DNA from: Clostridium zeae | GTDB taxonomy: Bacteria > Bacillota > Clostridia > Clostridiales > Clostridiaceae | Reading direction: 5' to 3' | DNA length: 64,000 nt | Assembly (NCBI RefSeq): GCF_017312485.1 | Contig: NZ_BMBA01000001.1 | Coordinates: forward strand, 124,001 to 188,000 | Shown here: one piece after another, positions 34,641 to 43,601 of the stretch | Position numbering within the stretch: the first letter of the stretch is position 1 | How the letters are laid out: each line of letters starts with the position of its first letter | Position numbers and translations under genes: made by a program | The notes under the pieces: generated by a model | Databases searched by the model: none | Told to the model about the DNA's origin: nothing | What the model saw: the letters and a program-made list of their open reading frames with translations, nothing else

Positions 34641-35013
34641 CCTTTTATCTAATCTAAATTTAATATTTTATATTAAGATGAGTCCATAAAATTATACAAG
34701 CACTACCTTTATCTGAGCCGTTTATATTTTTCACAACATCTCTTTTTCTAAATCTATTCTTTTGTGTTACTACACTCCATATCAATAACTACAGAAACGT
34801 CAATATATTTTTTCAACTGTTTATTACGAATTTTATCACCCTCATTTGTAAAAACAAAATGGTTAAAGAAGAGTTTAAAATATAGTTTTTCGTTGTGGCA
34901 ACACGCAAGTCTCCACATTCGTAGAGTGCTGACTGTAGACAAGCTAATGTATAAAAGATGTAGTAATGTTTACCTAATAAAATAATGTTATTCCTGAAAT
35001 TAGACTTACAGCT
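34641..35013. other. gap with a possible gene remnant
   Basis: The minus-strand frame 34754-34942 translates to a protein-like but unrecognised stretch containing FVFTNEGDKIRNKQLKKYID. It lacks a ribosome binding site and is probably a fragment of a lost gene beside the IS3 remnant. Confidence 0.3.
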
Positions 35014-35040
35014 AAAAGTAAGCCTTTTTACTTTTAATTA
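35014..35040 (-). terminator. weak terminator of the XRE-membrane regulator gene
   Basis: AAAAGTAA pairs with TTACTTTT over a six-base loop on the minus strand; the T-tract lies in the stem. Confidence 0.45.
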
Positions 35041-35085
35041 TCTATAAAGCTATATAATAAGAAAATGAACCATCTACATTGAGTC

Positions 35086-35904
35086 TTAGAATTCCTGTTT
35101 CTTTCCTATGAAGAAAAGCACAATTGATAATACCACCTGTATTCCCCATGATAAAATATTCCATACATTGATTATTGGTTGGTTTGTAAATTTTGCAACA
35201 ATGTAATTTATAATTAAAGAAACAGGAATTCCTAATAGGATAGAAATTGCCGCCATATTCCATTTTGCTGAATTTTTAATTGAAGCCAAAATATATATAG
35301 TCCACATATAGGCAATAGCAATCAGTGATACGGGAATTCCCAGTGGTAACATGAATTTTGTACCACCAATAATTTTATTTAAAATAAATAAAAACGGGAT
35401 AATAAAAACACTTAACGAAACAAGTGACATGCACACATTATTCTTTTTAAGCTGAAAAAGAGGAATTATAATAAGCCATGAAAATGAAATAGCTGAAATT
35501 GGATATAATGACCATGTAAAAGCACCTGAAATAGCCATATCACAAATCATACAAACAAATATACCAAGCAAACAGGTTACTGTAATTGCAATTTTTGCAA
35601 CAAATTTTACTGATTCTTTTTTATTGAATGTAACTTTATTTGCATACTGCAAAGTTGTTTCGATAAGTGCATTTGCCTCTAAAGGCAGAGCAACGCTTCT
35701 TTCCCCATTAAGCAGTTCATTTACAGTAACCCCCAAGACCTCGGCAAGCGAGGATAATATTGATACATCTGGATACCCCAATCCTCTTTCCCATTTAGAA
35801 ACTGCTTTATCTGTAATATTCAATTTTTCTCCTAATTGTCTTTGTGTCATATTCTTTGATTTTCGTAGTTCACAAATGAAATTAGCCATACTTCCATTAT
35901 TCAT
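35086..35904 (-). CDS. XRE-family regulator fused to a membrane domain
   Basis: About 272 residues. The N-terminal HTH_3 domain (about 8-65) has LRKSKNMTQRQLGEKLNIT and KAVSKWERGLGYPD. The C-terminal two thirds hold five to six hydrophobic helices (for example IAITVTCLLGIFVCMIC and ISFSWLIIIPLFQL), ending in a short basic tail. Such proteins are common in Firmicutes and may sense membrane stress or peptides; targets are unknown. The ATG at 35904 follows AAAGGACGG; the longer frame to 35943 is rejected. Confidence 0.82.
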   Translation of the reverse strand: MNNGSMANFICELRKSKNMTQRQLGEKLNITDKAVSKWERGLGYPDVSILSSLAEVLGVTVNELLNGERSVALPLEANALIETTLQYANKVTFNKKESVKFVAKIAITVTCLLGIFVCMICDMAISGAFTWSLYPISAISFSWLIIIPLFQLKKNNVCMSLVSLSVFIIPFLFILNKIIGGTKFMLPLGIPVSLIAIAYMWTIYILASIKNSAKWNMAAISILLGIPVSLIINYIVAKFTNQPIINVWNILSWGIQVVLSIVLFFIGKKQEF

Positions 35905-36039
35905 ATTAAGCACCGTCCTTTCACATACAATTTTATAGGACATTTTATATTAAAGTAACCGACTATCTGTGGAATATGGTCAAGTAAACTATTCGTAGAG
36001 TCCATATAGACAATACAAACAACCCTTATTTTGCATTCT

Positions 36040-36306
36040 TTACCATTGTGTCCCTATTAAATTGTACAGTATATTAATATGAGTTTCAAATTTAAACTCT
36101 TTTTCTTTTATTGTTTTTTCTAAAATTTTTTCTAAAGCTTTTGCATCATTTAAGGTTAGTGACTTGTAGTAATTTTATTCTTTCTTCAAGGGTTCTAGGT
36201 TCATGTTGTAGGCAACAAAGTCAAAGTCTCTTTTCTCTATTATGTTTCTAAATATCTCAAAGGCTCCGCAGTCTATATCTGCAAAACGATAAAATTCTTT
36301 TGATTT
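36040..36306 (-). pseudogene. probable truncated JetD/DUF2220 (Wadjet) C-terminal remnant
   Basis: Starting at 36306 the frame reads FYRFADIDCGAFEIFRNIIE, then FDFVAYNMNLEPLKKE, an in-frame TAA at 36177-36175, and continues NYYKSLTLNDAKALEKILE to a stop at 36042-36040. An (F/G)DID-x-G-(G/A)-F-x-IF strand followed by a distal Met-Asp/Asn segment and a LTxxDxxxL helix resembles the Toprim-like C terminus of JetD. The N-terminal part is missing and no jetA, jetB or jetC is near. The family call is tentative. Confidence 0.4.
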
Positions 36307-36337
36307 TTTTATATTTTAAATCGTTCCTATTCTTTAC

Positions 36338-36376
36338 TTAAAAGAAAAAGCACCTAGAGCTTACTACTCTAGGTAC
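36338..36376 (-). terminator. terminator of the thiamine-precursor importer operon
   Basis: On the minus strand ACCTAGAG pairs with CTCTAGGT over a seven-base loop, followed by GCTTTTTCTTTT. Confidence 0.85.
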
Positions 36377-36390
36377 TATACTGTATAAAA

Positions 36391-37395
36391 TTATTGAATT
36401 AAATCTTTACCTTCAACTTTTCCTTTAAGTAAATTCTTATCTTGTAACCATTTAATATTCTTATCCCAAACATTTTCATCCTGGCTTAAGAACTTACCGC
36501 TTTCATTTTCCATTAGCGGAAGCAATGTACTTAAGCTCTTCTTCTCAACTTCTGAATCCAGTGGAAAATCTTTATTTTGAGCCTTTAAAACTAAATCTAA
36601 AGCTTTATCTGGATTATTTTTTGTATATTCAAAGCCTTTTTTAGCAGCTGTTAAGAAAGCTTGTATTGTACTATTATTATTCTTAAGTCCATCTTCACTT
36701 GCAATAAATGCTAGTTCATAGCTGTTTGCTACTCCGTAGTCTACTGGATTAAAAGTGATAAGTTCAATACCTTCTTTTTCTAGTAATAATTTTTCGTGGT
36801 TTATATATCCACCTATTATTGCATCAACTCTTTTTGTTTCCATTGCAGGCATTAGATCATACCCAACATCTACGAAATCTACCTTTGAAGCATCTGCTCC
36901 AGCAGCAGTTACCATTGCCTTAACCGTTTCCTTATCAATATCAAAGGATGCATATCCAACCTTTTTACCTTCTAGATCTTTCAAAGTTTTAACTCCTGAA
37001 TCCTTACGTACCATAAGCTGATTTAATGGGCTTCTAACTATTGCACCTACAGATTTAACTGGGATATTTTCCCCTCTTGCTAAGATAACTTGCTTAGGAT
37101 AGCTTATAGCTAAGTCAGCTTTATTTGCTGCCACTAATTTAATTCCATCATCTGTACCTGCAGGTGTAATTAATTTAACCTTTAAGCCTGCTTCTTTAAA
37201 ATAACCTTGCTCCTCAGCAGCATATAGGAAAGTATGCACCGCATTTGGATACCAGTCTAAAAGTACACTAATTTCTTTTAAATCCTTAGAAGCACTTTTT
37301 TCTTCCTTGTTATCTGACTTTGTAGAGCATGCGCTTAACAAGAAACTGAACATTACTACGATAATTAATGAAACACTAAGCTTTTTTAATTTCAT
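36391..37395 (-). CDS. thiY: ABC importer substrate-binding lipoprotein, ThiY-like (thiamine pyrimidine precursor)
   Basis: A 334-residue NMT1/THI5-like binding protein. Residues 1-22 are a lipoprotein signal with lipobox LLSAC. The mature part begins VLLDWYPNAVHTFLYAAEEQGYF, typical of HMP-precursor binding proteins, with GKKVGYASF and a C-terminal helical tail. It should deliver FAMP/HMP-type pyrimidines to the permease encoded upstream. The ATG overlaps the permease 3' end by 20 bases and follows AAGGAGG. The operon sits under a TPP riboswitch, which supports the substrate class. Confidence 0.88.
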   Translation of the reverse strand: MKLKKLSVSLIIVVMFSFLLSACSTKSDNKEEKSASKDLKEISVLLDWYPNAVHTFLYAAEEQGYFKEAGLKVKLITPAGTDDGIKLVAANKADLAISYPKQVILARGENIPVKSVGAIVRSPLNQLMVRKDSGVKTLKDLEGKKVGYASFDIDKETVKAMVTAAGADASKVDFVDVGYDLMPAMETKRVDAIIGGYINHEKLLLEKEGIELITFNPVDYGVANSYELAFIASEDGLKNNNSTIQAFLTAAKKGFEYTKNNPDKALDLVLKAQNKDFPLDSEVEKKSLSTLLPLMENESGKFLSQDENVWDKNIKWLQDKNLLKGKVEGKDLIQ

Positions 37396-38158
37396 GATTG
37401 TCCTCCTTTATTACTCTTCTGTATTTTAATAAAACTTTTTCTAGTAAAAACCCTGTTGAAAATAGTAGTAATCCTAGAAAAGATAGAACTAACACTCCTG
37501 CGAAAACTGAATCTGATTGCAACATCCCTGCTGTTCTCTTTACGTATATACCTAATCCTTTTTCTGCTCCTAACCATTCTCCTATGGTAGCTCCTGCAAC
37601 ACTATAGGTTGCAGCTATCTTAAAGCTGCTTAAAAAGTTAGGAAGCACAGTATTCATATGAAGTTTAAAAAATATTTGAAGCCTGCTTCCACCTAGAGCT
37701 TTTAAAACATCCTCTAAATCCTTATCTACACCATTTAAACCATCTAAGGTGCTTATAACTATAGGAAAGAAGCAAAACAGTACTACTACAGCTACCTTTG
37801 ACCATATGCTATATCCAAACCACATAACCATAATTGGAGACAAAGCAATTGTAGGGATTGTTTGAGAAAAAATTATAATTGGATACAAGGTTTTCCCAAC
37901 ATTTCTCCAAAGATAAATGGAAAGGGCACAAGAAATACCGATAATTACAGATATCATAAGTCCAAGTACTGCTTCTCCTAAGGTTATAATAGAATGACCA
38001 TATAATAGCTCCCTTTGAGTCCATAACGCTTTAAGCACTACAGAAAGTCTAGGTATAATATATTTCGGCACTTTGAAGTATGGTATTAAAAACTCCCAAG
38101 CTAAAAGTAAAAGCAATAGGAACATTAAAGGGAATATATAATCCTTTATCTTTTTCAT
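37376..38158 (-). CDS. thiX: ABC importer permease, ThiX-like
   Basis: A 260-residue BPD-type permease with about six membrane helices. The first is at 8-27 (FPLMFLLLLLLAWEFLIP). The EAA coupling motif is in VLKALGGSRLQIFFKLHMNTVLP near 155. It forms the membrane channel for the pyrimidine precursor with the neighbouring ATPase and binding protein. Its ATG overlaps the ATPase stop codon by one base (TAATG), which indicates translational coupling. Confidence 0.88.
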   Translation of the reverse strand: MKKIKDYIFPLMFLLLLLLAWEFLIPYFKVPKYIIPRLSVVLKALWTQRELLYGHSIITLGEAVLGLMISVIIGISCALSIYLWRNVGKTLYPIIIFSQTIPTIALSPIMVMWFGYSIWSKVAVVVLFCFFPIVISTLDGLNGVDKDLEDVLKALGGSRLQIFFKLHMNTVLPNFLSSFKIAATYSVAGATIGEWLGAEKGLGIYVKRTAGMLQSDSVFAGVLVLSFLGLLLFSTGFLLEKVLLKYRRVIKEDNHEIKKA

Positions 38159-38922
38159 TATGAATTCCCCCTGTCATTCTCTTCTAGCCCATCAAGAATA
38201 TTTAGAATACTTCTTTTTAACTCTATAAACTCACTAGAGAGTGTGGTTTCATAACTTCTAGGCCTCTCTATATTAACTTCTATAGACTTTAAGTTTTTGT
38301 ATGGAACTTCAGTACAAATAAGTATCCTGTCCGATAAAAGCAAAGCCTCATCTATATCATGGGTTATCATAAATACAGTATTCTTTTCCTTTTGACAAAG
38401 CTCTAAAAGCCACGCCTGCATTTTTCTTCTAGTTAATGCATCTAAAGAAGAAAAGGGCTCATCTAGTAATAGTATTGAAGGTTTATTTACTATAGCTCTT
38501 AAAAAAGAAGCTCTTTGTCTCATACCACCAGATAATTCATAAGGGTAGTATTTTTCGGTACCTTCAAGTCCAAAGTCTTTAAAATAGTCTGCTGCTATTT
38601 TCCTTGCTTCTTTTTTACTGTGTCCATTCAATTCAAGTCCAACTGATGTATTGTCAAGAATATTCCTCCAGGGCATTAAAGAATCCTTCTGTGGCATATA
38701 GCCTATTATATTTTTATTATCTTCCTCCGCCACTTCAATGCTACCTTTTTGCGGCTTAATCAAGCCTAAAATCAGTCTAAAAAGAGTGCTTTTCCCTGTG
38801 CCACTTGGGGCGATAATTGTAACAAACTCATTTTTATCTATAGTAAGGGATAAATCATCAATTATTAACTTCTCTGTATCCTTATACTTAAACGATAAAT
38901 TATTAATCTTCAATGCTTTCAT
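38158..38922 (-). CDS. thiZ: ABC importer ATPase, ThiZ-like
   Basis: A 254-residue ABC ATPase. Walker A is APSGTGKSTLF near 39, the Q-loop is YMPQKDSLMPWR near 75, the signature is LSGGMRQRASFLRA near 130, Walker B is ILLDEPFSSLDA near 150 and the H-loop is MITHDIDEALLLSDR. It is of the nitrate/taurine/HMP importer subgroup. It is the first gene of the operon, 140 bases after the riboswitch terminator. The ribosome binding site is weak (TTGGAT). Confidence 0.9.
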   Translation of the reverse strand: MKALKINNLSFKYKDTEKLIIDDLSLTIDKNEFVTIIAPSGTGKSTLFRLILGLIKPQKGSIEVAEEDNKNIIGYMPQKDSLMPWRNILDNTSVGLELNGHSKKEARKIAADYFKDFGLEGTEKYYPYELSGGMRQRASFLRAIVNKPSILLLDEPFSSLDALTRRKMQAWLLELCQKEKNTVFMITHDIDEALLLSDRILICTEVPYKNLKSIEVNIERPRSYETTLSSEFIELKRSILNILDGLEENDRGNS

Positions 38923-39060
38923 ATAAATTATCCAACTTTTTTATAGCCTCTATACCAAAATATATATCAATATATAAATATTTTAGATATTACGAAAACT
39001 TGCACTAAAGATGTTTCCTAAATAGGATAACCTTTTGAGAACAACTTTTCTGAAAACTGC

Positions 39061-39107
39061 AAAAAAACTCCTTTCAATCAGTATTTGTCATACCAACGAA
39101 AAGAGTT
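39061..39107 (-). terminator. expression-platform terminator of the TPP riboswitch
   Basis: On the minus strand ACTCTTTTC pairs with GAAAGGAGT (one G-U), followed by T7. It lies between the riboswitch aptamer and thiZ, so it would stop transcription when TPP is bound. Confidence 0.8.
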
Positions 39108-39164
39108 AATAATCTAATAATCGTAAAACTAATATTCTTAGATTTACCTGTCATATTGTCTTAA

Positions 39165-39246
39165 AACTTCCCTTCGCTGGCATTACCCAGTGCAGGTTCA
39201 AAGGGTCTGAAAAACTTCATCTCAGCCTTAATGGCCCCCCTAGTAT
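39165..39246 (-). ncRNA. TPP (THI-box) riboswitch aptamer
   Basis: On the minus strand the conserved core reads in order GGGGGGCC, GGCTGAGAT, ACCCTTTGAACCTG, CTGGGTAATGCCAGCG and AAGGGAAG. This is the canonical TPP aptamer, binding thiamine pyrophosphate. It controls thiZ-thiX-thiY by premature termination at 39061-39107. Confidence 0.95.
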
Positions 39247-39564
39247 TACAGATAAATTTTATAGTCTAAACTGAAAAATGTCAATAGTTTCATGATATTT
39301 ATATAAAGCTATGATTAATAGTATTTTTAAAATCAAGTGGTTAGGCAGGAGATACTATATGAGCAAGCTATTAGAATTAAATGATTTTTTCAGATGGAGG
39401 GGCGTTAAAAAACTGTACTGTTCGAACGTAGTGAGTTTACAGTTTTAGCCATGGAATATGACAAAATCATATTAATTCTTTGCGAAGTCTCATTAAAGTA
39501 TTGGATGACTAATTACTTGATTTTAACACAGTGCTTTAAACATGCCCAAGAATTTAATCGTATA
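39247..39564. other. 318-base gap with a hairpin and no supported gene
   Basis: A 29-codon frame starts at ATG 39358 behind GGAG (MSKLLELNDFFRWRGV) but stops after running into a hairpin, AAAACTGTA/TTACAGTTTT at about 39407-39447. It may be the start of a lost gene. Nothing else is seen. Confidence 0.4.
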
Positions 39565-39618
39565 CAAAAAGGAGCTCGTACACCTGGATTACAATTCAAT
39601 GTGTAAAAGCTCCCTTTA
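39565..39618 (-). terminator. terminator of spoVS
   Basis: On the minus strand GGGAGCT and ACAC pair with GTGT and AGCTCC around an AT-rich loop, followed by T5. It lies directly after the spoVS stop codon. Confidence 0.75.
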
Positions 39619-39624
39619 TTATTT

Positions 39625-39885
39625 TTATCTTGGTTGTACTATTAATTTTATAGCTGTTCTTTCTTCACCATCAATCATTATATCTGTGAATGCTGGTACA
39701 CACACTATATCTTTTCCACTAGGAGCAACGAAGCCTCTAGCAATTGCAATAGCCTTAACAGCTTGATTTATAGCTCCTGCACCTACTGCTTGTATTTCTA
39801 CGATATTTTTTTCTTTTATTATAGCAGCTAAAGCACCTGCCACAGAGTTAGGATTAGATTTTGTTGATACTTTTAATACTTCCAT
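39625..39885 (-). CDS. spoVS: stage V sporulation protein S
   Basis: An 86-residue Alba-like nucleic-acid-binding protein of the SpoVS family, nearly invariant in spore formers. It begins MEVLKVSTKSNPNSVAGALA, has the GAGAINQAVKAIAIARG helix and ends KLIVQPR. In Bacillus it is needed for coat assembly and engulfment progression under sigma-H. The ATG follows AGGAGG. It is separated from rny upstream by about 200 bases with a terminator, so it has its own promoter. Confidence 0.95.
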   Translation of the reverse strand: MEVLKVSTKSNPNSVAGALAAIIKEKNIVEIQAVGAGAINQAVKAIAIARGFVAPSGKDIVCVPAFTDIMIDGEERTAIKLIVQPR

Positions 39886-40051
39886 TATTATATGACCTCC
39901 TAGAAATTATCGATATCGTTTACATAAAGTATAATAATTACCTACTTTATCTATATTCTATATAAACTCAGAAAAACCTCTTTTTTATAAATTTATTTTT
40001 TTTAAAAATTTATAAAAATTTTACAAACAATAAAAATGTTACTAAAAAACA

Positions 40052-40084
40052 TAAAAAAATACATTTTGTTTTCACAAAATGTAT
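40052..40084 (-). terminator. terminator of rny
   Basis: ATACATTTTGT pairs with ACAAAATGTAT over a four-base loop with an ATTTTTTTAT tail on the minus strand. Confidence 0.8.
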
Positions 40085-40091
40085 TTTATAA

Positions 40092-41636
40092 TTACTTGGC
40101 ATAGTCAACTGCACGGGTTTCTCTAATAACATTTATTTTAATTTGTCCTGGATATTCTAATTGTTCTTCTATGTTCTTTACAATATTCCTTGCCATTTCA
40201 ATGGCCCCTGCATCATCAACTTGATCTGGTTTAACCATAATTCTAATCTCTCTTCCAGCTTGAATGGCATATGACTTTTCTACACCTTCGTATGAATTTG
40301 CAATTTCTTCGAGCTTTTCTAATCTCTTAATATAAGCTTCTAAGGTTTCTCTTCTTGCGCCTGGTCTTGCTGCTGAAATTGCATCAGCTGCTTGAACTAG
40401 TACTGCTTCAAGAGATAGCATTTCTACATCACCATGATGAGCTGCTATAGCATTAACTACTATTGGTGATTCATGATATCTTTTAGCTAAATCTCCACCT
40501 ATTAAGGCATGAGGTCCTTCATACTCTTGATCTACAGCTTTACCAATATCATGTAACAAACCAGCTCTTCTTGCGAGTGTAACATCTAAACCAAGTTCAG
40601 ATGCCATAAGTCCTGCTAAGTATGAAACCTCAATAGAGTGTTTTAGAACATTTTGACCATAACTAGTTCTATACTTTAATCTACCTAGAAGTCTAATTAA
40701 TTCAGGGTGTAGTCCGTGTACTCCGGTTTCGAAGGTAGCTTGTTCTCCTTCTTCCTTAATATCATTTTCCACATCCTTAGTTGCTCGTTCTACCATTTCT
40801 TCTATTCTAGCTGGGTGAATTCTACCATCTACAATTAATTTTTCTAGAGCGATACGCGCTACTTCTCTACGAATTGGATCAAAACTTGATAGTATTACTG
40901 CTTCTGGAGTATCATCAATAATTAAATCAACCCCTGTTAGTGTTTCTAAAGTTCTAATGTTTCTACCTTCTCTACCTATAATTCTGCCCTTCATTTCGTC
41001 GTTAGGTAAAGCCACAACGTGTACAGTAGATTCTGAAACATGATCAGCGGCACATCTTTGAATAGCAGTAGTGATTATTTCTCTTGCTTTCTTATCCGCT
41101 TCTTCTTTTGCTTTTGTTTCAACTTCTTTAATCATTATAGCAGCATCATGTTTTATTTCCTTACTTATTTCGTCTAGAAGAATTTGCCTTGCTTCTTCAC
41201 TAGATAGACTTGATATTCTTTCTAGCTCTTCGCGCTGCTTTGTGTATAATTCCTGTACACTATCCTCTAATTGTTGAACCTCTTGTATCTTTTTGTTGAG
41301 GCCCTCATCCTTTTTTTCTAAAGCATCACTTTTTTTGTCTAGAGATTCTTCTCTTTGTATTAATCTTCTCTCTAAACGTTGAATTTCATTTCTTCTTTCA
41401 CGGGATTCTCTTTCAACATCACTTCTTAACTTATGAACTTCTTCCTTAGCTTCCAAAATTGATTCTTTTTTCAGTGCTTCTGCTTCTCTTTTTGCGTTAT
41501 CCAAATTAGTTTCAGCTTCCTGTTCTAAGCTGGACATTCTACGTTTAAAAGTATTTTGAATTACTGAATACTCGATAATTCCTAGCACTATCAAAACTAT
41601 TACACAAACTATAATTTCAATAATGTATCTTTCCAT
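40092..41636 (-). CDS. rny: ribonuclease Y
   Basis: A 514-residue membrane-anchored endoribonuclease that starts mRNA decay in Firmicutes. One N-terminal helix (about 4-24) is followed by a long coiled coil (about 30-190), a KH domain with [15 protein letters not shown] near 215 and an HD domain with LLHDIGKA and AAHHGDVE. The ATG at 41636 follows GAAGGAGG; an in-frame GTG overlaps that site. It lies between recA and spoVS, its usual clostridial position. Confidence 0.95.
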   Translation of the reverse strand: MERYIIEIIVCVIVLIVLGIIEYSVIQNTFKRRMSSLEQEAETNLDNAKREAEALKKESILEAKEEVHKLRSDVERESRERRNEIQRLERRLIQREESLDKKSDALEKKDEGLNKKIQEVQQLEDSVQELYTKQREELERISSLSSEEARQILLDEISKEIKHDAAIMIKEVETKAKEEADKKAREIITTAIQRCAADHVSESTVHVVALPNDEMKGRIIGREGRNIRTLETLTGVDLIIDDTPEAVILSSFDPIRREVARIALEKLIVDGRIHPARIEEMVERATKDVENDIKEEGEQATFETGVHGLHPELIRLLGRLKYRTSYGQNVLKHSIEVSYLAGLMASELGLDVTLARRAGLLHDIGKAVDQEYEGPHALIGGDLAKRYHESPIVVNAIAAHHGDVEMLSLEAVLVQAADAISAARPGARRETLEAYIKRLEKLEEIANSYEGVEKSYAIQAGREIRIMVKPDQVDDAGAIEMARNIVKNIEEQLEYPGQIKINVIRETRAVDYAK

Positions 41637-41870
41637 TATTAACACCTCCTTCGCACTATTTTAGCAATTTATATTATAAGTAAATATGAAGGCGTAGTAA
41701 GGTGCATATTAAATTCTCACTGTAATTAAATGAATATGATAAACCAGTATTTGTTATTATTTTATATTAATTTTAAAATTATGTCAAGTTGATAGGTAAA
41801 AGCTTGTTAAAAACAATTTAATATCTTTATATATATTATTATTATCAATTGTTTGTAATTTATAACAAAA

Positions 41871-41897
41871 AAATAAATCGCAAATGCGATTTATTTT
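41871..41897 (-). terminator. terminator of recA
   Basis: AAATAAATCGC pairs perfectly with GCGATTTATTT over a four-base loop; on the minus strand a TTTTTTTG tail follows. It overlaps the recA stop codon. Confidence 0.85.
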
Positions 41898-42973
41898 TGG
41901 TCAGCAGTAGGTTTATTTTGTTTTGCTTCAGCTTTAGTAGTAGCTGCTTCTGCTTTAGCCGGTGTATTTGCTACAGTAAGTGGCAAACCATATTTTGATC
42001 TTATTTTATTTTCTATTTCAAATGCTATTTCAGGATTTTCTTTAAGAAATTGTTTTGCATTTTCTCTTCCTTGTCCTAATCTCACATCACCATATGAGAA
42101 CCAAGCACCACTTTTTTGTATAATTTCATCTTTTACACCAACGTCAACTAAATTACCTGTCTTTGATATTCCTTCTGCATACATAATATCAAATTCAGCT
42201 TGTTTGAAAGGAGGTGCAACTTTATTCTTAACTATCTTAATTCTAGTTCTATTACCAACAATACTTTCACCTTGTTTTATAGAATCAATTCTTCTTATAT
42301 CCATTCTAACTGAAGCATAGAACTTTAATGCTCTACCACCAGTTGTTGTTTCTGGGCTACCAAACATAACTCCAACTTTTTCTCTTAACTGATTAATAAA
42401 TACAGCTACACACTTTGACTTATTTATAGTACCAGCTAATTTTCTTAAAGCTTGAGACATAAGTCTTGCTTGTAGACCAACATGAGAATCTCCCATTTCG
42501 CCTTCAATTTCAGCTCTAGGAACTAGTGCTGCAACAGAGTCGATAACTATAACATCTATAGCGCCTGATCTAACCAAGGCTTCTGTAATTTCTAATGCTT
42601 GCTCCCCTGTATCTGGTTGAGAAACAACAAGATTATCTATATCTACACCTAGAACTTTAGCATAGCTAGGATCTAGAGCGTGTTCTGCATCTATGTATGC
42701 AACTGCTCCACCAGCTTTTTGAGCTTCAGCGGCTATATTTAAAGCAACAGTTGTTTTACCAGAACTTTCTGGTCCATATATTTCTATTATTCTTCCTTTA
42801 GGAACTCCGCCAATTCCTAAAGCTATATCTAAATCTAAACAACCTGTTGATATAACATCGAAATTTAATGTACTATGTTCACCTAATTTCATTATTGAGC
42901 CTTTTCCGAATTGTTTTTCTATTTGGCCCATAGCAGATTCTATAGCTTTTAGCTTTTCCATATCAATACCCAT
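41891..42973 (-). CDS. recA: recombinase RecA
   Basis: A 360-residue RecA, the strand-exchange ATPase and LexA co-protease. Walker A is GPESSGKTT near 67-74, Walker B is [10 protein letters not shown] near 140, loop L1 is [22 protein letters not shown] (quoted here only in part: [11 protein letters not shown]) and L2 lies in [12 protein letters not shown]. The C terminus is an Ala/Lys/Glu-rich tail. Transcription comes from a consensus promoter with a perfect LexA box, so it is SOS-induced. Confidence 0.97.
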   Translation of the reverse strand: MGIDMEKLKAIESAMGQIEKQFGKGSIMKLGEHSTLNFDVISTGCLDLDIALGIGGVPKGRIIEIYGPESSGKTTVALNIAAEAQKAGGAVAYIDAEHALDPSYAKVLGVDIDNLVVSQPDTGEQALEITEALVRSGAIDVIVIDSVAALVPRAEIEGEMGDSHVGLQARLMSQALRKLAGTINKSKCVAVFINQLREKVGVMFGSPETTTGGRALKFYASVRMDIRRIDSIKQGESIVGNRTRIKIVKNKVAPPFKQAEFDIMYAEGISKTGNLVDVGVKDEIIQKSGAWFSYGDVRLGQGRENAKQFLKENPEIAFEIENKIRSKYGLPLTVANTPAKAEAATTKAEAKQNKPTADQK

Positions 42974-42997
42974 TGATAAAACACATCCTCTCTCTAT

Positions 42998-43046
42998 CGA
43001 ACATTTGTTCTATTTATATTATAAGGTACTTTAATATATAAGTCAA
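42998..43046 (-). promoter_or_regulatory. recA promoter with LexA box
   Basis: On the minus strand TTGACT (43046-43041) and TATAAT (43023-43018) are 17 bases apart. Just downstream, AGAACAAATGTTCG (43011-42998) contains the exact GAAC-N4-GTTCG pattern of the Gram-positive LexA box, placed to block initiation. Confidence 0.9.
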
Positions 43047-43134
43047 CACTAATGTACACTTAAAATTAAAGTAATACCTAGTAATTTTTTCTTTTGAAAT
43101 TTCTTGTGATATCTTCTTTTACACGGTTCTACTA

Positions 43135-43230
43135 TTGGGCTCCTCTGTAGAAACTTAATTTATACTTGTTCGAAAATCACGCACTTATGACTTTTAGCAT
43201 ATATAAATTAATAGTTGAGCTAGGACCCCT
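43135..43230. repeat. dispersed hairpin-forming repeat, family D, copy 2
   Basis: It aligns along its length to 31141-31235. The central dyad is TTAATTTATA/TATAAATTAA, and the ends GGGCTCCT and AGGACCC form an outer imperfect inverted repeat. Confidence 0.65.
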
Positions 43231-43235
43231 ATATG

Positions 43236-43330
43236 GATGTACCACTTCATTATAAAATTTATATTTTCAAATCCGTCTCTCAGAGTCCAAAGGAGTTTTT
43301 AAAATAGTTTTCGAATTGAAGTGTTTCATC
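43236..43330. repeat. MITE-like element, family E, copy 1
   Basis: GATGTACCACTTCA (43236-43249) and TGAAGTGTTTCATC (43317-43330) are terminal inverted repeats matching at 11 of 14 positions, enclosing 67 non-coding bases. Confidence 0.55.
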
Positions 43331-43406
43331 TTTAATCCTTACTTAAGAAAGTAGCGTGATTTGACCCAACAGAGTAGAAAAATAAATTTAAATTAAACAC
43401 ATAATA

Positions 43407-43494
43407 GATGTACCACTTCAAGCCATAAACATCCTCTTATCAGCATTTGACTAGATAATTTGAAGACATGCATTTAGTTATGAAGTGGTACATT
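43407..43494. repeat. MITE-like element, family E, copy 2
   Basis: GATGTACCACTTCA (43407-43420) and TGAAGTGGTACATT (43481-43494) match at 13 of 14 positions as terminal inverted repeats. The left end is identical to that of copy 1, 171 bases away. The interior has no open frame. The remainder of 43047-43601 contains no gene. Confidence 0.6.
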
Positions 43495-43601
43495 TATTAA
43501 AATAAGTATACATCAACTAAAATCAACATAAGTTAATTTAACTTCCATAATATCAATCATACAGTCTTTAAAATTATAGACTATTTTTATGATTATTAAA
43601 C

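Noticed and set aside
34754-34942. 62-codon frame on the minus strand as a real gene
   Set aside because: It has no ribosome binding site or family and lies beside a decayed transposase; kept only as a possible remnant.
39358-39447. 29-codon frame with GGAG site near the TPP region
   Set aside because: It is too short, ends in a hairpin, and has no recognisable product; noted only in the gap entry.
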